NCBI RefSeq assembly: GCF_000716595.1
Contig: NZ_JNXC01000007.1
Coordinates: 124,001 to 188,000 of the forward strand
Length of the DNA: 64,000 nt
Direction of reading: 5' to 3'
Origin: Saccharothrix sp. NRRL B-16314
GTDB lineage: Bacteria > Actinomycetota > Actinomycetes > Mycobacteriales > Pseudonocardiaceae
Under the pieces are notes generated by a model. That model was not told the origin of the DNA, ran no database searches, and saw only the letters and a program-made list of their open reading frames with translations. Shown here piece by piece: positions 16,888 to 26,072 of the stretch (position 1 is the first letter of the stretch; every line of letters starts with the position of its first letter). Both the position numbers and the translations under genes were made by a program.

Positions 16888-17892
16888 ATGGAGTGGACCG
16901 AACCCGGAGTCTTCGAGGTCGCGCCCGGTGTGTACCGGATACCGCTGCCACTGCCCAACGACGGATTGCACACCGTCAACGTGTATGCAATAGACGACGG
17001 CGACGGCATAGTGCTGATCGACTCGGGCTGGGCGCTCGAAGCGGGTGAAACGGCGCTGGAGTCCGCGCTGGGCGCCATCGGCCACGGGTTCGAGGACGTC
17101 CGCCGGTTCCTGATCACCCACGTCCACCGCGACCACTACACGATGGCCGTGGCCCTGCGCCGCCGCTTCGGCACGAAGGTCGCCCTGGGCGCCGGGGAAC
17201 AGCCGTCGCTGGCGAAGATCACCGCCCGCACCCGCGACAACCAGGTCGACGACCTGACCACGTGGGGCGCTCCGCACCTGGCCGAGAAGTGGCGCGCCAT
17301 GATGGCGTCGGTGGGCGAGGACGCGTTGCGCGACTACGAAGAGCCGGACGAATGGCTCGACGGCGCCGACGTGGCGCTGGAGAAGCGCGTGCTGCGCGTC
17401 CTGCCCACGCCCGGCCACACCCGTGGGCACGTCGTGTTCGTCGACCCCGACTCGTCGCTGCTCTTCGCGGGCGACCACGTGCTGCCGCACATCACCCCGT
17501 CGATCGGCTTCGAGCCCGCACGCCCGGCGCTCCCGCTCGGCGACTACCTCGATTCGCTGCGCCTGGTCCGCGAGTTCCCCGACCTGCGCCTGCTGCCCGC
17601 GCACGGTCCGGTCACCGAGTCCAGCCACGCGCGGGTGGACGAGCTGATCGCCCACCACGAGGACCGGTTGGCGGCCACCATGGACGCCGTCCGCTCCGGC
17701 ACGGGCACCGCCTTCGAGACCGCCCGCAAGCTCGACTGGACCCGGCGGCGGCGGAAGTTCGTCGAACTCGACGTCTTCAACCAGGTCCTGGCCACCGGTG
17801 AGACCGCCGCGCACCTGGACGTGCTCGTTCACCGGGGTCTGCTGACCGCTGCGCCTGCCGATGGCGTCGTGCTCTACGCGGTGGCGGGTTAG
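16888..17892 (+). CDS. Metallo-beta-lactamase-fold hydrolase
   Basis: 334-residue member of the MBL superfamily. The first metal motif is THVHRDHY (HxHxDH), the second His is in TPGHTRGHVV, the bridging Asp in FAGDHVLPH, and a late His in LPAHGPV. A C-terminal winged-helix-like region (RRKFVELDVFNQVLATGETAAHLDVL) matches the LACTB2/RNase-like thioesterase group. Two metal ions and hydrolysis of an ester or thioester are expected. It starts 10 bases after the acetyltransferase gene. Confidence 0.84.
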   Translation: MEWTEPGVFEVAPGVYRIPLPLPNDGLHTVNVYAIDDGDGIVLIDSGWALEAGETALESALGAIGHGFEDVRRFLITHVHRDHYTMAVALRRRFGTKVALGAGEQPSLAKITARTRDNQVDDLTTWGAPHLAEKWRAMMASVGEDALRDYEEPDEWLDGADVALEKRVLRVLPTPGHTRGHVVFVDPDSSLLFAGDHVLPHITPSIGFEPARPALPLGDYLDSLRLVREFPDLRLLPAHGPVTESSHARVDELIAHHEDRLAATMDAVRSGTGTAFETARKLDWTRRRRKFVELDVFNQVLATGETAAHLDVLVHRGLLTAAPADGVVLYAVAG

Positions 17893-17898
17893 GGCGCG

Positions 17899-18666
17899 TC
17901 AGGGGCGGGCGTGGCTGAAGTGTTCGGCCAGGACGGGGGCGAGGACGTTCGGGGCGATGCCGTGCCACTCGCCTCCCAACGTCCGGCGGCGCACGTTCGG
18001 CAGGCGCTCGGCCACCCCGTCGGCCCAGCCCCGCAACCGCTCGTCGCTGCTGCTGCTGTCCAGCACCAACGTCGGCACCCCGACCGACGCCAGGTCCGGG
18101 GGAGTGGCGGTGATCGTCAGGTCGTAGACGGTCGTGTGGGCCAGTGCCTCCAGCGCCGGCCAGCCGGGTGACTGTCGCATCCCGGCCGTGAACTCCTCCG
18201 GCACGCCGCACGCCACCTGGAAGTGGATCATCGCGTCACCACGCCGACCGGCCGCCACCAGGGCGTTGATCTCGTCCCGCACGTCCGGGCCGGAAGGCTC
18301 CTCGAACGACAGCGGCGGCTCCAACAGTGCCAGAGCGGTGATCGGCACCCCGGCCGCGGCGGCGTGGAGGGCGAGTACCGCGCCCGACGAGAACCCGTAG
18401 ACGAACGCCGACCCGCCCGCTGCCTCCACCACCGCCGCCAGGTCCTCCACCTCGCGCTCGACCGCGTACGGCGGACGGTCCGTGCTCTCGCCTCGGCCAC
18501 GGCGGTCGTACGTGAACGCGGTGTACCCGGTCAACGCCTCGGCCACGGCGGGCATCGGGCCTGACCCGCGGAAGCAGCACGCGGCGTCCACCAACACCAC
18601 CGGCGGCCCGTCGCCGACCTGGGAAAACCCGATCGTCGTGCCGTCCTTCGAGGTCACGGTGCTCAT
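17899..18666 (-). CDS. Alpha/beta hydrolase
   Basis: 255-residue soluble hydrolase. The nucleophile elbow is YGFSSGAVLAL, the oxyanion/His-Gly region reads DRRGRGESTD, the acid is probably in VLDSSSSDE, and the His is in GGEWHGIAP. It is similar in size to lactonase or haloperoxidase-like enzymes. ATG 18666 is chosen over ATG 18672 because AGAGGAG lies six bases before it. It is divergent from a TetR gene with a shared operator and is the likely target of that regulator. Confidence 0.84.
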   Translation of the reverse strand: MSTVTSKDGTTIGFSQVGDGPPVVLVDAACCFRGSGPMPAVAEALTGYTAFTYDRRGRGESTDRPPYAVEREVEDLAAVVEAAGGSAFVYGFSSGAVLALHAAAAGVPITALALLEPPLSFEEPSGPDVRDEINALVAAGRRGDAMIHFQVACGVPEEFTAGMRQSPGWPALEALAHTTVYDLTITATPPDLASVGVPTLVLDSSSSDERLRGWADGVAERLPNVRRRTLGGEWHGIAPNVLAPVLAEHFSHARP

Positions 18667-18716
18667 GGTCATCTCCTCTCACACCAAACGGAACTAGACG
18701 GTACGGTACTCGCGCA

Positions 18717-18737
18717 AGTACTGGACGGTCCAGTACT
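18717..18737. promoter_or_regulatory. Perfect 21-bp palindrome, operator of the TetR/hydrolase pair
   Basis: Arms AGTACTGGAC (18717-18726) and the exact complement (18728-18737) flank one G. The site ends eight bases before the TetR start and about 50 bases from the divergent hydrolase start, so one dimer could control both. A partial relative, GGTACGGTACT, sits at 18700-18710. Confidence 0.75.
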
Positions 18738-18745
18738 GTCGAACG

Positions 18746-19414
18746 GTGGAAGAAGCACGGGACGAGGCACCTCGAAAAGCCGAAGGACGGTCAGCCCGCA
18801 AGCACCGCGCCATCCTGGACGCGGCCCGCACGGTGTTCCTCCGGCACGGCTACGTCGGCGCCGGCATGGACGAGGTGGCGGCGCTGGCCGAGGTCTCCAA
18901 GCAGACCGTCTACAAGCACTTCACGGACAAGGAACGGCTGTTCGTCGAGGTCATCACCGCCGACATCCGCAGCGCCGGACAACGGTCGGACGACGTGGTC
19001 ACCGGGCTCGCGGACACCGCGGACCTCGCCGGCGCCCTGCGCGAGATCGCCCGCAAACTGGTCACCGTGGTCACCCTGCCGCACCTCGTCCGGCTGCGGC
19101 AGGTCGTCATCGGCGAGGCCGGCCGGTTCCCCGACCTGGCCCGCGCCTGGTACGCCTCCGGCCCGGAACGCGGCTACCAGCGGCTCGCCGACGGATTCGC
19201 CCGCCTCGCCGAACAGGGCCGGCTGCACGCGCCGGACCCGCTGCTCGCCGCCCAGCAGTTCCTCTGGCTCGCCCTGTCCGTGCCGCTCAACCGGGCGATG
19301 TTCGACCCCGAGCCCTACCCGCACGACGAACTGCTGAGGTTCGCCGACGAAGGCGTCCGGGTGTTCCTGGCGGCGTACGCGACCCCCGGCGGAGCCGAAG
19401 GACGGGAGGCCTAG
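18746..19414 (+). CDS. TetR-family transcriptional regulator
   Basis: 222-residue repressor. The helix-turn-helix is [21 protein letters not shown] (residues about 34-54, given here in one 20-plus block only by position), and the C-terminal domain is of the AefR-like type (TetR_C with [19 protein letters not shown]). GTG 18746 has no ribosome site and the operator is immediately upstream, so translation is probably leaderless. The gene faces away from an alpha/beta hydrolase that it probably controls. Confidence 0.84.
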   Translation: MEEARDEAPRKAEGRSARKHRAILDAARTVFLRHGYVGAGMDEVAALAEVSKQTVYKHFTDKERLFVEVITADIRSAGQRSDDVVTGLADTADLAGALREIARKLVTVVTLPHLVRLRQVVIGEAGRFPDLARAWYASGPERGYQRLADGFARLAEQGRLHAPDPLLAAQQFLWLALSVPLNRAMFDPEPYPHDELLRFADEGVRVFLAAYATPGGAEGREA

Positions 19415-19848
19415 CGGGGCAGCTTCACCACGGTCACGAAGAAGTCGTCGATCTGCCGCACGACCTCGATGAACCGGTCGAAGTCCACCGGCTTGGTGAC
19501 GTACGCGTTGGCGTGCAGGTTGTAGCTGCGCAGGATGTCCTCCTCCGCCTCCGACGTGGTCAGCACCACCACCGGGATCGGGCGCAGTGCCGCGTCCGCC
19601 TTGATCTCGGCCAGCACCTCCCGGCCGTCCATCTTCGGCAGGTTCAGGTCGAGCAGGATCAGCCCCGGCCGCGGCGCGTCCTCGTACTGGCCCTCGCGGC
19701 GCAGGAACTCAAGCGCCTCGACGCCGTCGCGCACCACGTGCAGCTGGTTGCGGATCTTGTGGTGCTCGAACGCCTCCTGCGTCATCAGCGCGTCACCCGG
19801 GTCGTCCTCGACCAGCAGGACGTCGATCACGTTCAGCGGATTGCTCAT
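19411..19848 (-). CDS. Single-domain response regulator (Rcp1-like receiver)
   Basis: 145-residue CheY-like receiver without an output domain. The acidic pocket is VEDDPGD, the phospho-acceptor is D67 in [13 protein letters not shown], and the conserved Lys is in [12 protein letters not shown]. The segment [18 protein letters not shown] is typical of receivers that serve bacteriophytochrome-type kinases. Its ATG overlaps the stop of the kinase gene (ATGA), so it is made together with that kinase and likely receives its phosphate. It is convergent with the TetR gene (4-base overlap of ends). Confidence 0.88.
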   Translation of the reverse strand: MSNPLNVIDVLLVEDDPGDALMTQEAFEHHKIRNQLHVVRDGVEALEFLRREGQYEDAPRPGLILLDLNLPKMDGREVLAEIKADAALRPIPVVVLTTSEAEEDILRSYNLHANAYVTKPVDFDRFIEVVRQIDDFFVTVVKLPR

Positions 19849-21344
19849 TGCTCGTCGTCCTCTACGGCCGGCAGGGTGAACTTGAAGGTGGTCCCGGTGT
19901 CCTGGCCGGCGTCGGTCTCCAGCCAGATCGTGCCACCGTGGTACTCGATGATCTTCCGGCACATGGCCAGCCCGATGCCGGTGCCGGGGTAGTCGTCCTT
20001 GTGGTGGAGGCGCTGGAAGATCACGAAGATCCGTTCAGCGTACTCGGGATCGATCCCGATGCCGTTGTCGCTGATCGCGAAGGTCCAGAACGCATCGGTC
20101 CGCTCGACGTCGACGCGCACCTGCGGCGGCTCCGACCCGTGGAACTTCAGCGCATTGCTGATCAGGTTGCCGAACACGCCACCCAGCAACGACGCCTCGC
20201 CGCGCACCGTCGGCAGATCCGCGACCTCGACCGTCGCCTCCGTCCGCTCGACGACCTCGGAGTAGTTGTCCAGCACCTGGGCGACCAGCTCGTCGCAGTC
20301 CACCAGCGTCTGCTCGCGGGACATCCGGCCGACCCGTGAGAACGCCAGCAGGTCGTTGATCAGCACCTGCATCCGCTTCGCGCCGTCGACGGCGAACCTC
20401 AGGTACTGCTCGCCGCGCTCGTCCAGCTCGCCCGAGTACCGCCGCTCCAGCAACTGGCAGAAACTCGCCACCTTGCGCAGCGGCTCCTGAAGGTCGTGCG
20501 ACGCGACGTACGCGAACTGCTCGAGCTCCGAGTTCGAGCGCCGCAGCTCCTCCAGGTCGGTCAGGATGCGGACCCGCATGGCCTCGACGTCCTGGCCGAG
20601 CATCACCGTCTCGCGCGGACCGCCCGCCTCGACCGGGTGTTGGAAGTCGCCGGACGAGACCTGCCGCACGTCCGCGGCCAGCCCGGTCAACGGCGCGATG
20701 ACGATCCGGTAGAGGATCACCGCCACCCCGGAGATGATCAGCACCAGCAGCACGCCGAGCACGACGACCAACCACATCATGTCGTCCGCGAGCGCGTCCA
20801 GCCGTCCCCGTGCCTCCTCGGACGCTTTGTCCAGCTTGGTGCCGAGCCCGCTGAGGGCGGCGCGAACCCGGTCGAACAGCTCCCTGCCGCGCTGGGCGTC
20901 GGCTGACCCGGTGTGCGGCACGCCGGACTGTCGCACCTGCGCGACCTGCGGTTCGGCGTAGTCCCGCCGCCACTCGGCCGCGAGCCGGTCGACGTCGTCC
21001 AGGTCGCGGACGAGGTCCGGCCGCACCGGGTCGAGCATCGACCGGGCGACCATGAGGGCGTTGTGCTCCGCGCGCTGCCCGTTGGTGTAGGGGGTCAGGT
21101 GGTTCTGCCTCGCGGTGAGCAGGTAGCCCTGCACCCCGGACTGCTGGTTGATCAACGCGGTGTCGGCCCGGAGCACCATGGTGCGGGCCGGCGCGATCTT
21201 GTCCAGCAGGAGCACCCTGGCGTCCGCCAGGCCCGCCAGCGAGACGGCCAGGCTGCCGATCGCGCCCGCGCACACGAGGATCAGGATCGCCACCGCCGCC
21301 ATCAACAGCCTGCTGGCGGGCCACCGGGTGCGGTAAGCCTTCAC
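19845..21344 (-). CDS. CHASE3-type membrane sensor histidine kinase
   Basis: 499-residue kinase. There is one transmembrane helix at about residues 14-36, an extracytoplasmic helical CHASE3-like sensor to residue 185 ([14 protein letters not shown]), a second helix at 190-212, then HAMP. The HisKA motif [11 protein letters not shown] has phospho-acceptor H283, and the ATPase boxes are N ([11 protein letters not shown]), G1 ([10 protein letters not shown]) and G2 (GTGIGLAM). It sits in a coupled operon: its start overlaps the PP2C gene stop and its stop overlaps the receiver gene start. Confidence 0.9.
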   Translation of the reverse strand: MKAYRTRWPASRLLMAAVAILILVCAGAIGSLAVSLAGLADARVLLLDKIAPARTMVLRADTALINQQSGVQGYLLTARQNHLTPYTNGQRAEHNALMVARSMLDPVRPDLVRDLDDVDRLAAEWRRDYAEPQVAQVRQSGVPHTGSADAQRGRELFDRVRAALSGLGTKLDKASEEARGRLDALADDMMWLVVVLGVLLVLIISGVAVILYRIVIAPLTGLAADVRQVSSGDFQHPVEAGGPRETVMLGQDVEAMRVRILTDLEELRRSNSELEQFAYVASHDLQEPLRKVASFCQLLERRYSGELDERGEQYLRFAVDGAKRMQVLINDLLAFSRVGRMSREQTLVDCDELVAQVLDNYSEVVERTEATVEVADLPTVRGEASLLGGVFGNLISNALKFHGSEPPQVRVDVERTDAFWTFAISDNGIGIDPEYAERIFVIFQRLHHKDDYPGTGIGLAMCRKIIEYHGGTIWLETDAGQDTGTTFKFTLPAVEDDEQ

Positions 21345-22606
21345 GCGCGGTCCGTGAGGGGGCGTTCCGAAAGGGCGCGGTCCGAGCCGGCGCGGTTCGG
21401 GACAGCGCGGTCCGAAAGAGCGCGGTCCGAGATCAGCAGTGCCGCCATGTCGTCGTCCAGTTCCCCGCCGTTCAGTTCCTTCACCCGGTCGATCAGTCCG
21501 TCCAGCAACGCCGCCGGCGCCTCCGCCCAGTCCGGCCGGTCCGCGGTGATCTCGCCGATCAGCTCGATCAACCGCTCCGAGCCCAGCCGCTCGCTGTCGC
21601 CGTGCACCCGGCCCTCCACCAGCCCGTCGGTGTAGAGCAGCATCACCCAGCCCGGGGGCAGCGGCACGTCAAGGCCGCTCCACGTGCTGTCCGGCAGCAC
21701 GCCCAGCGGCAGGCCGGCGCGGTCGCGCGGCAGCTCCACCACCCGGTCGCCGACCAGCAGCATCGGCTCCGGGTGCCCGGCCAGGTAGACCCGCGCCCAG
21801 CGGCGGTCCGGCGAGATCGTCACCATGCACGCCGTCGTGAACAGGCCTTGCTGGTGCCGCTCGTGCTCCAGGATCTCGTGCAGCGTCCGCAACACCCGTG
21901 ACGGCTCCTGGTCGGCCAGCACCAGCGCCCGCCACGCGATGCGCAGGAACACGCCGATCGCGGCTTCGTCCGGACCGTGCCCGCACACGTCACCGATCAG
22001 CACCTGGAGCGTGCCGTCAGCGGTGCGCACGGCGTCGTAGAAGTCGCCGCCGAGCAGCATCCGGCTGCCGCCGGGGCGGTAGCGGACGTGCCAGCCGATG
22101 TCGTCGCCGTGCATGATCGGCGACGGCAGCAGGCCGCGTTCGAGGCGGGTCTTCTCGGCCGCCAGCAACTGCTCGTCGCGCAGTTGGCGCTGGGTCTCCT
22201 CGGCCCGCTTGCGGCCGACCGCGTACCGGATGCTGCGGGCCAGGCCCACACCGTCCACCTGGCCCTTGACCAGGTAGTCCTCCGCGCCACCGGCCACCGC
22301 CCTGGTGCCCTGGTGCTCGTCGTTGAGGCCGGTGAGGACGATGATCGCGACCGGCGCGGGGTGCGCGAGCAGTCGGGTCAGGCCGTCCAGGCCGGTGGTG
22401 TCGGGCAGGCCGAGGTCGAGCAGCACGCAGTCCGCCGTCGACAGCAGGCCCTCGGCCTCGCGCAGGGTCCGCGCCCGGTGCAGCGCGACGTCCGCCTCGA
22501 CCTCCTCCAGCAGTGCTTCGACCAGCACGGCGTCGCCCTCGTCGTCTTCGACGAGCAGCACGTCGATCCGGTCCACGGAGGTCCGCTGTGCGGGGAGCCC
22601 TGCCAC
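21341..22606 (-). CDS. Receiver-PP2C (SpoIIE/RsbU-type) phosphatase
   Basis: 421-residue two-domain protein. The N-terminal receiver has VEDDEGD, phospho-acceptor D64 in VLLDLGLPD, and Lys in EDYLVKG. A coiled linker leads to a SpoIIE-type PP2C phosphatase with metal motifs GGDFYDAV, IGDVCGHGPDEA, LLYTDGLVEGR and LDDDMAALL. Such proteins dephosphorylate anti-sigma antagonists when the receiver is phosphorylated. It is the first gene of a three-gene coupled signalling operon. The last 30 residues are six copies of a pentapeptide x-(S/P/T)-(D/N/E)-R-(A/P), encoded by a DNA tandem repeat at the junction with the kinase gene. Confidence 0.87.
   Translation of the reverse strand: MAGLPAQRTSVDRIDVLLVEDDEGDAVLVEALLEEVEADVALHRARTLREAEGLLSTADCVLLDLGLPDTTGLDGLTRLLAHPAPVAIIVLTGLNDEHQGTRAVAGGAEDYLVKGQVDGVGLARSIRYAVGRKRAEETQRQLRDEQLLAAEKTRLERGLLPSPIMHGDDIGWHVRYRPGGSRMLLGGDFYDAVRTADGTLQVLIGDVCGHGPDEAAIGVFLRIAWRALVLADQEPSRVLRTLHEILEHERHQQGLFTTACMVTISPDRRWARVYLAGHPEPMLLVGDRVVELPRDRAGLPLGVLPDSTWSGLDVPLPPGWVMLLYTDGLVEGRVHGDSERLGSERLIELIGEITADRPDWAEAPAALLDGLIDRVKELNGGELDDDMAALLISDRALSDRAVPNRAGSDRALSERPLTDRA
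21345..21434. repeat. Six 15-bp tandem units encoding a pentapeptide tail
   Basis: The unit is GCGCGGTCCGANNNN, repeated exactly every 15 bp from 21345 to 21434. It encodes the (S)DRA-type pentapeptides at the C-terminus of the PP2C protein and stops at the start codon of the kinase gene. The number of units probably varies between strains. Confidence 0.8.
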
Positions 22607-22683
22607 GGGGGTGGAGATTAGTCGAACTCGATCAGGCCCGGGCCACGGCGGTCGGGTGGGCCGCGGTAACGGCGCCGGTGGCC

Positions 22684-23418
22684 ATGACCGAAGATCCTGG
22701 CGTGACGTTCTCCCAGATGGTGGCCCTGACGGCCCGACTACCCCGCCGGGGCCGAGGATTCTGGTACTCCGTGGCCATCGACCTGCTGTGGCCGTTCGTG
22801 GTGCTCTTCGTGCGGATGCGGATGGCGGGTAGGGACAACATCCCGCGCGACGGCGCGGTGCTGCTCGCGTCCAACCACCTGTCGTTCGCCGATCCGGTGA
22901 CGTTGACGGCGTTCTCGCTGGTCTCCGGCCGGGTGCCCCGGTACCTGGCGAAGGCGAGCCTGTGGCGGGCGCCGGTCCTCGGGTGGGTGATGTCCTCGGG
23001 GCGGCACATCCCCGTCGACCGGAACAGCGTGCGCGCGGGCAAGGCGTTGGACAGCGCCCGCACGTCGCTCGAGTCGGGGGAGTGCGTGATCGTCTACCCC
23101 GAGGGGACGTTCACCAACGACCCCGACGGCTGGCCGATGCGCGGGAAGAACGGTGTCGCGCGGCTCGCGTTGACGACCCGGACGCCCGTGGTGCCGGTAG
23201 CGCAGTGGGGCACGCAGGAGCTGCTGCCGCCGGGGAAGTTCGTGCCACGGCCGTGGCGGAAGGTGACCGTGGTGGCGGGCGCGGAGGTCGACCTGTCCGA
23301 TTTGTACGGGCTCGAGCCGACGAAGGCCGTGCTGGACGAGGCGACCGAGCGGATCATGGGCGCCATCACCACGCTGCTGACCGGTGTCCGCGAGCTGCCG
23401 CACCCCGGGAGCAGGTGA
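22684..23418 (+). CDS. 1-acyl-sn-glycerol-3-phosphate acyltransferase (PlsC family)
   Basis: 244-residue membrane-associated acyltransferase of phospholipid synthesis. Motif I is NHLSFADP (HX4D), motif II is SGRHIPVDRNS, motif III is VYPEGTFTND, and motif IV is PVVPVAQWG. The N-terminal helix (FWYSVAIDLLWPFVVLFV) likely embeds in the membrane. ATG 22684 gives a family-typical N-terminus; GTG 22702 is also possible. It is divergent from the signalling operon, with about 77 bases between starts. Confidence 0.85.
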   Translation: MTEDPGVTFSQMVALTARLPRRGRGFWYSVAIDLLWPFVVLFVRMRMAGRDNIPRDGAVLLASNHLSFADPVTLTAFSLVSGRVPRYLAKASLWRAPVLGWVMSSGRHIPVDRNSVRAGKALDSARTSLESGECVIVYPEGTFTNDPDGWPMRGKNGVARLALTTRTPVVPVAQWGTQELLPPGKFVPRPWRKVTVVAGAEVDLSDLYGLEPTKAVLDEATERIMGAITTLLTGVRELPHPGSR

Positions 23419-23419
23419 C

Positions 23420-23884
23420 TCAGGGCTTCCTCGGGCGCGGACTGGCGCCCGAGCGTTCCCGTTCCCACCGCAAGTACTGGCCGGCGACGGTGGACACGCT
23501 GGTCAGCAGCCACACGGCCACGCCCGCGTCGTCGGTGACGCCGATCACCGGCAGCAGTTCGGGCAGCAGGTCGACCGGCGAGACCAGGTAGAGGACGGCG
23601 AAGCCCCACGTGGCCAGCGTCGTCGTGGGCAGGCCGTACGCCTTGCGCTCGCGCAGCAGCCGGGGCAGCGCCTTGGCCCGCTGGACGACGTTGCCGACCG
23701 GCCTGGGCTCGCCGTTGCGCTCCCACCGGCGTCGACGGCGCACCGCCCACACCACGCCGGTGGCGACGCCGAGCACCACCAGGCCGGTGCCCGCGACCAC
23801 GGGCGGCACGCCGATCAGGTCGTCGTCACGCCACAGCAGCGTGCCCAGCCCGATCAGGGTGAAGACCACGCTGAGGAAGATCAC
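23420..23884 (-). CDS. DUF1232 (YkvA-like) membrane protein
   Basis: About 154 residues. Two N-terminal helices (FLSVVFTLIGLGTLLW and VVAGTGLVVLGVATGVVWAV) are followed by the DUF1232 core AVLYLVSPVDLLPELLPVIG and TDDAGVAVWLLTSV. YkvA-like proteins are small membrane proteins of poorly known function. The start is uncertain: I use GTG 23884, which begins just before the first helix; an ATG at 23971 would add 29 polar residues. Neither start has a clear ribosome site. The gene ends one base after the PlsC stop on the other strand. Confidence 0.75.
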   Translation of the reverse strand: MIFLSVVFTLIGLGTLLWRDDDLIGVPPVVAGTGLVVLGVATGVVWAVRRRRRWERNGEPRPVGNVVQRAKALPRLLRERKAYGLPTTTLATWGFAVLYLVSPVDLLPELLPVIGVTDDAGVAVWLLTSVSTVAGQYLRWERERSGASPRPRKP

Positions 23885-24002
23885 GCACCCATGGTAGTGG
23901 CGGTCGGGCGTCCGCGCGGGTGGAGAGAGCGCCGGGTCACGTCGCGGAAACGTCCGGATCAACCGGGACATGGCGGGCGACGGTGATCAATACCATGGCC
24001 GG

Positions 24003-24644
24003 GTGAGTGAACCGTCCGGATTAGCCGCACCACCGGCACGACTCGTCGTGGTGCTGTTCGTCATCAGCGCGTGCGCGCTGCTCGCGGCCGGCGGGTTGAC
24101 CGCCGTCGCCCTGGCCGACGACCGTCCCACGCCCGCGTCGACAACGGCAGGCAGGCCCTCGCCGACGGCCGTGGAGTCCGGCACGCGTGCGGCGGGGCTT
24201 CCGCTGTGCCTGGTCGGCTCCTGGCTCGTCGTGGAGGAGGTGTCGATGGTCAAGTTCTACACCGATCAGCCACCCCTGCCGATGACCTCCGCCGGCCTGA
24301 CCTACGAGTTCCGGCCGGACGGGACCGGGACCGCGCGACCGGACGGCGTGGTGCTGCACGGCACGTTCCGGGGCAACGAACTCCGAGTGGTGGGCAGGGG
24401 CACCTACGACTTCACGTGGTCGGCGACGGACAAGGCGGTCACCTACATCGCCCGCACCCGGTCGGACGTCACCTGGACCTTCTACGACCAGCGCGGGGAG
24501 CTCAGCACCCAGCCGTTGGAGGTGGACCCGGGCCAGAACGAGGTGGACGACTACACCTGCCAGTCCACCCGGTTCGTCGAGAGCAATGCCAGCGGCTACC
24601 GGTCGACGATGTCGCGCACCAACGGCTTCGGGGTGTACGGGTGA
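24003..24644 (+). CDS. Membrane-anchored hypothetical protein
   Basis: 213 residues with one N-terminal transmembrane helix (LVVVLFVISACALLAAGGL) and an extracellular beta-rich domain. In this domain FRPDGTGTARPDGVVLHGTF resembles lipocalin-like stress proteins that contain a GxW and FxxDGT pattern (LVGSWLVVEE, YEFRPDGTGT). No enzyme motif is seen. Its stop overlaps the GTG of the protease gene (GTGA), so the two are one operon and may share a surface role. Confidence 0.65.
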   Translation: MSEPSGLAAPPARLVVVLFVISACALLAAGGLTAVALADDRPTPASTTAGRPSPTAVESGTRAAGLPLCLVGSWLVVEEVSMVKFYTDQPPLPMTSAGLTYEFRPDGTGTARPDGVVLHGTFRGNELRVVGRGTYDFTWSATDKAVTYIARTRSDVTWTFYDQRGELSTQPLEVDPGQNEVDDYTCQSTRFVESNASGYRSTMSRTNGFGVYG

Positions 24645-25918
24645 GGCGGGCGCTGTTCGTGGCGGCCCTGCTGTCGGTGCTCGCTGCCGCGCCGGCCGAC
24701 GCCCAGCCGGCCAGTCCCGAGGAATCGGCCGCCGCCATCGCCCGGCCCGGGATCGTGCTGATCACCGTCGAGTGGCACGGCTGGGTGCGCGACAAGCGCA
24801 CCGGCGAGGTGTTCGGCGGCACGGACGGGTACACCGCGAAGTCGTCGTGCAGCGGCGCCGTGATCAGCCCGGACGGGTACATCGCCACGGCGAGCCACTG
24901 CGTCCACACCGGACCGCACGGCGGTGCGGGTGCGTTGTTCGGCGCGGCCGTCGACGAGCTGGCGGGCGCGGGCCGGGTCGGTGATCCGGCGCAGGCCAGG
25001 CAGCAGTTCGCCGAGCACGCGGTCGCCGAGGGCGCGGTCCCGGACCGGCCGATCGACCGGGACGTCCGGGTCGAGCGGATGGAGGCGACCGTCGACGGAC
25101 CGATCCGCGACATCGCGCCCGCCACCGTGGTGGACCTGGTCGCGCCGGACGACGGCGACGTCGCCGTGCTGAAGGTTCCGCGCGAGCACCTGCCGTCGTT
25201 GGAGATCCGGGGTGAACCGGCACCGGTCGGCACGCCGATCCTGGCCATCGGGTACCCGGGCTCGGCGGGCGCGGCCGACGACCCTGGCCTGGAACCCAGC
25301 AGCAAGAACGGCCAGATCTCGGCCCGCCGCACCCGCGACGACCGCCCGTTCTACGAGTTCAGCGCCGCCGCGACGAACGGCATGAGCGGCGGGCCGGTGG
25401 TGGACATGCAGGGCCGGGTGGTCGGCCTGGTCAGCCAGAAGTCGCCGGGCGAGACGCAGTCGTTCAACTTCGCCGCCGCGTCCTCGATCCTGCTCGACGT
25501 GCTCGCCGGCAAGCAGGTCGAGGTCGGCCTCGGCGAGCACGACCGCGCCTACCGCACCGGCCTCGACCACTACTTCGCCGGTGATCTCGACGACGCGGTG
25601 GACGAGTTCGACGACGCGCTGGCCGGCTCGCCCGGTCACCTCCAGACCACCGAGTACCGGCGGCTCGCGGTCGACCGGGGCGGGCAGCCCGGCGGCGCAC
25701 CGGTGCTGCTCATCGTCCTGGCGGTGCTCTGCGCGGGCGTCGCGGTGGGCACCGGCACGGCGGGCACGGTGGTCGCGCTGACCCGCCGGCGGCGTTTGAA
25801 GCACGCGGGACCTCCTGTGTCCGATGTGGACACCCCGCCGCTCGGAATCCCGATGCCGGCCGTTGTCGTCGGCGATCCGCCACAGGGCAGCCCCGCGCGC
25901 GCGGACGACGAGCAGTAG
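24641..25918 (+). CDS. Membrane-tethered trypsin-like serine protease
   Basis: 425 residues. The signal peptide ends near residue 22 (ADA-Q). The S1 triad is H86 (IATASHCVHT), D173 (DDGDVAVL) and S249 (TNGMSGGPVVD). After a TPR-like stretch (YRTGLDHYFAGDLDDAVDEFDDAL) comes one C-terminal transmembrane helix and a basic-start cytosolic tail. This resembles HtrA-like proteases that end in a helix rather than PDZ domains. GTG 24641 overlaps the previous stop. A strong hairpin (25970-26013) closes the transcript. Confidence 0.83.
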   Translation: MRRALFVAALLSVLAAAPADAQPASPEESAAAIARPGIVLITVEWHGWVRDKRTGEVFGGTDGYTAKSSCSGAVISPDGYIATASHCVHTGPHGGAGALFGAAVDELAGAGRVGDPAQARQQFAEHAVAEGAVPDRPIDRDVRVERMEATVDGPIRDIAPATVVDLVAPDDGDVAVLKVPREHLPSLEIRGEPAPVGTPILAIGYPGSAGAADDPGLEPSSKNGQISARRTRDDRPFYEFSAAATNGMSGGPVVDMQGRVVGLVSQKSPGETQSFNFAAASSILLDVLAGKQVEVGLGEHDRAYRTGLDHYFAGDLDDAVDEFDDALAGSPGHLQTTEYRRLAVDRGGQPGGAPVLLIVLAVLCAGVAVGTGTAGTVVALTRRRRLKHAGPPVSDVDTPPLGIPMPAVVVGDPPQGSPARADDEQ

Positions 25919-25969
25919 TCGCCCCGCCCGATCTCGTCGCGGGAATCCGGTGTCGGCGCAGGACGCGCG

Positions 25970-26013
25970 ACGCCGGCCCGCCCCGGGAGGACCGGTGGGG
26001 CGGGCCGGCGTCG
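25970..26013. terminator. 16-bp perfect stem, bidirectional terminator
   Basis: Arms 25970-25985 and 25998-26013 pair perfectly (GACGCCGGCCCGCCCC with its complement) around a 12-base loop. It lies between the convergent protease and carboxypeptidase genes and can serve both. There is no T-run, as usual in high-GC actinobacteria. Confidence 0.75.
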
Positions 26014-26072
26014 GTGGAGAACCCCGGCGTGGAGCCGGGCGCGGGTAGATCCGGATCAGTCAGGCCGTGCGG

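Noticed and set aside
24641..25918. An HtrA protease with PDZ domain
   Set aside because: The triad is right, but the C-terminal part is a TPR-like stretch and a membrane helix; no PDZ pattern is seen.
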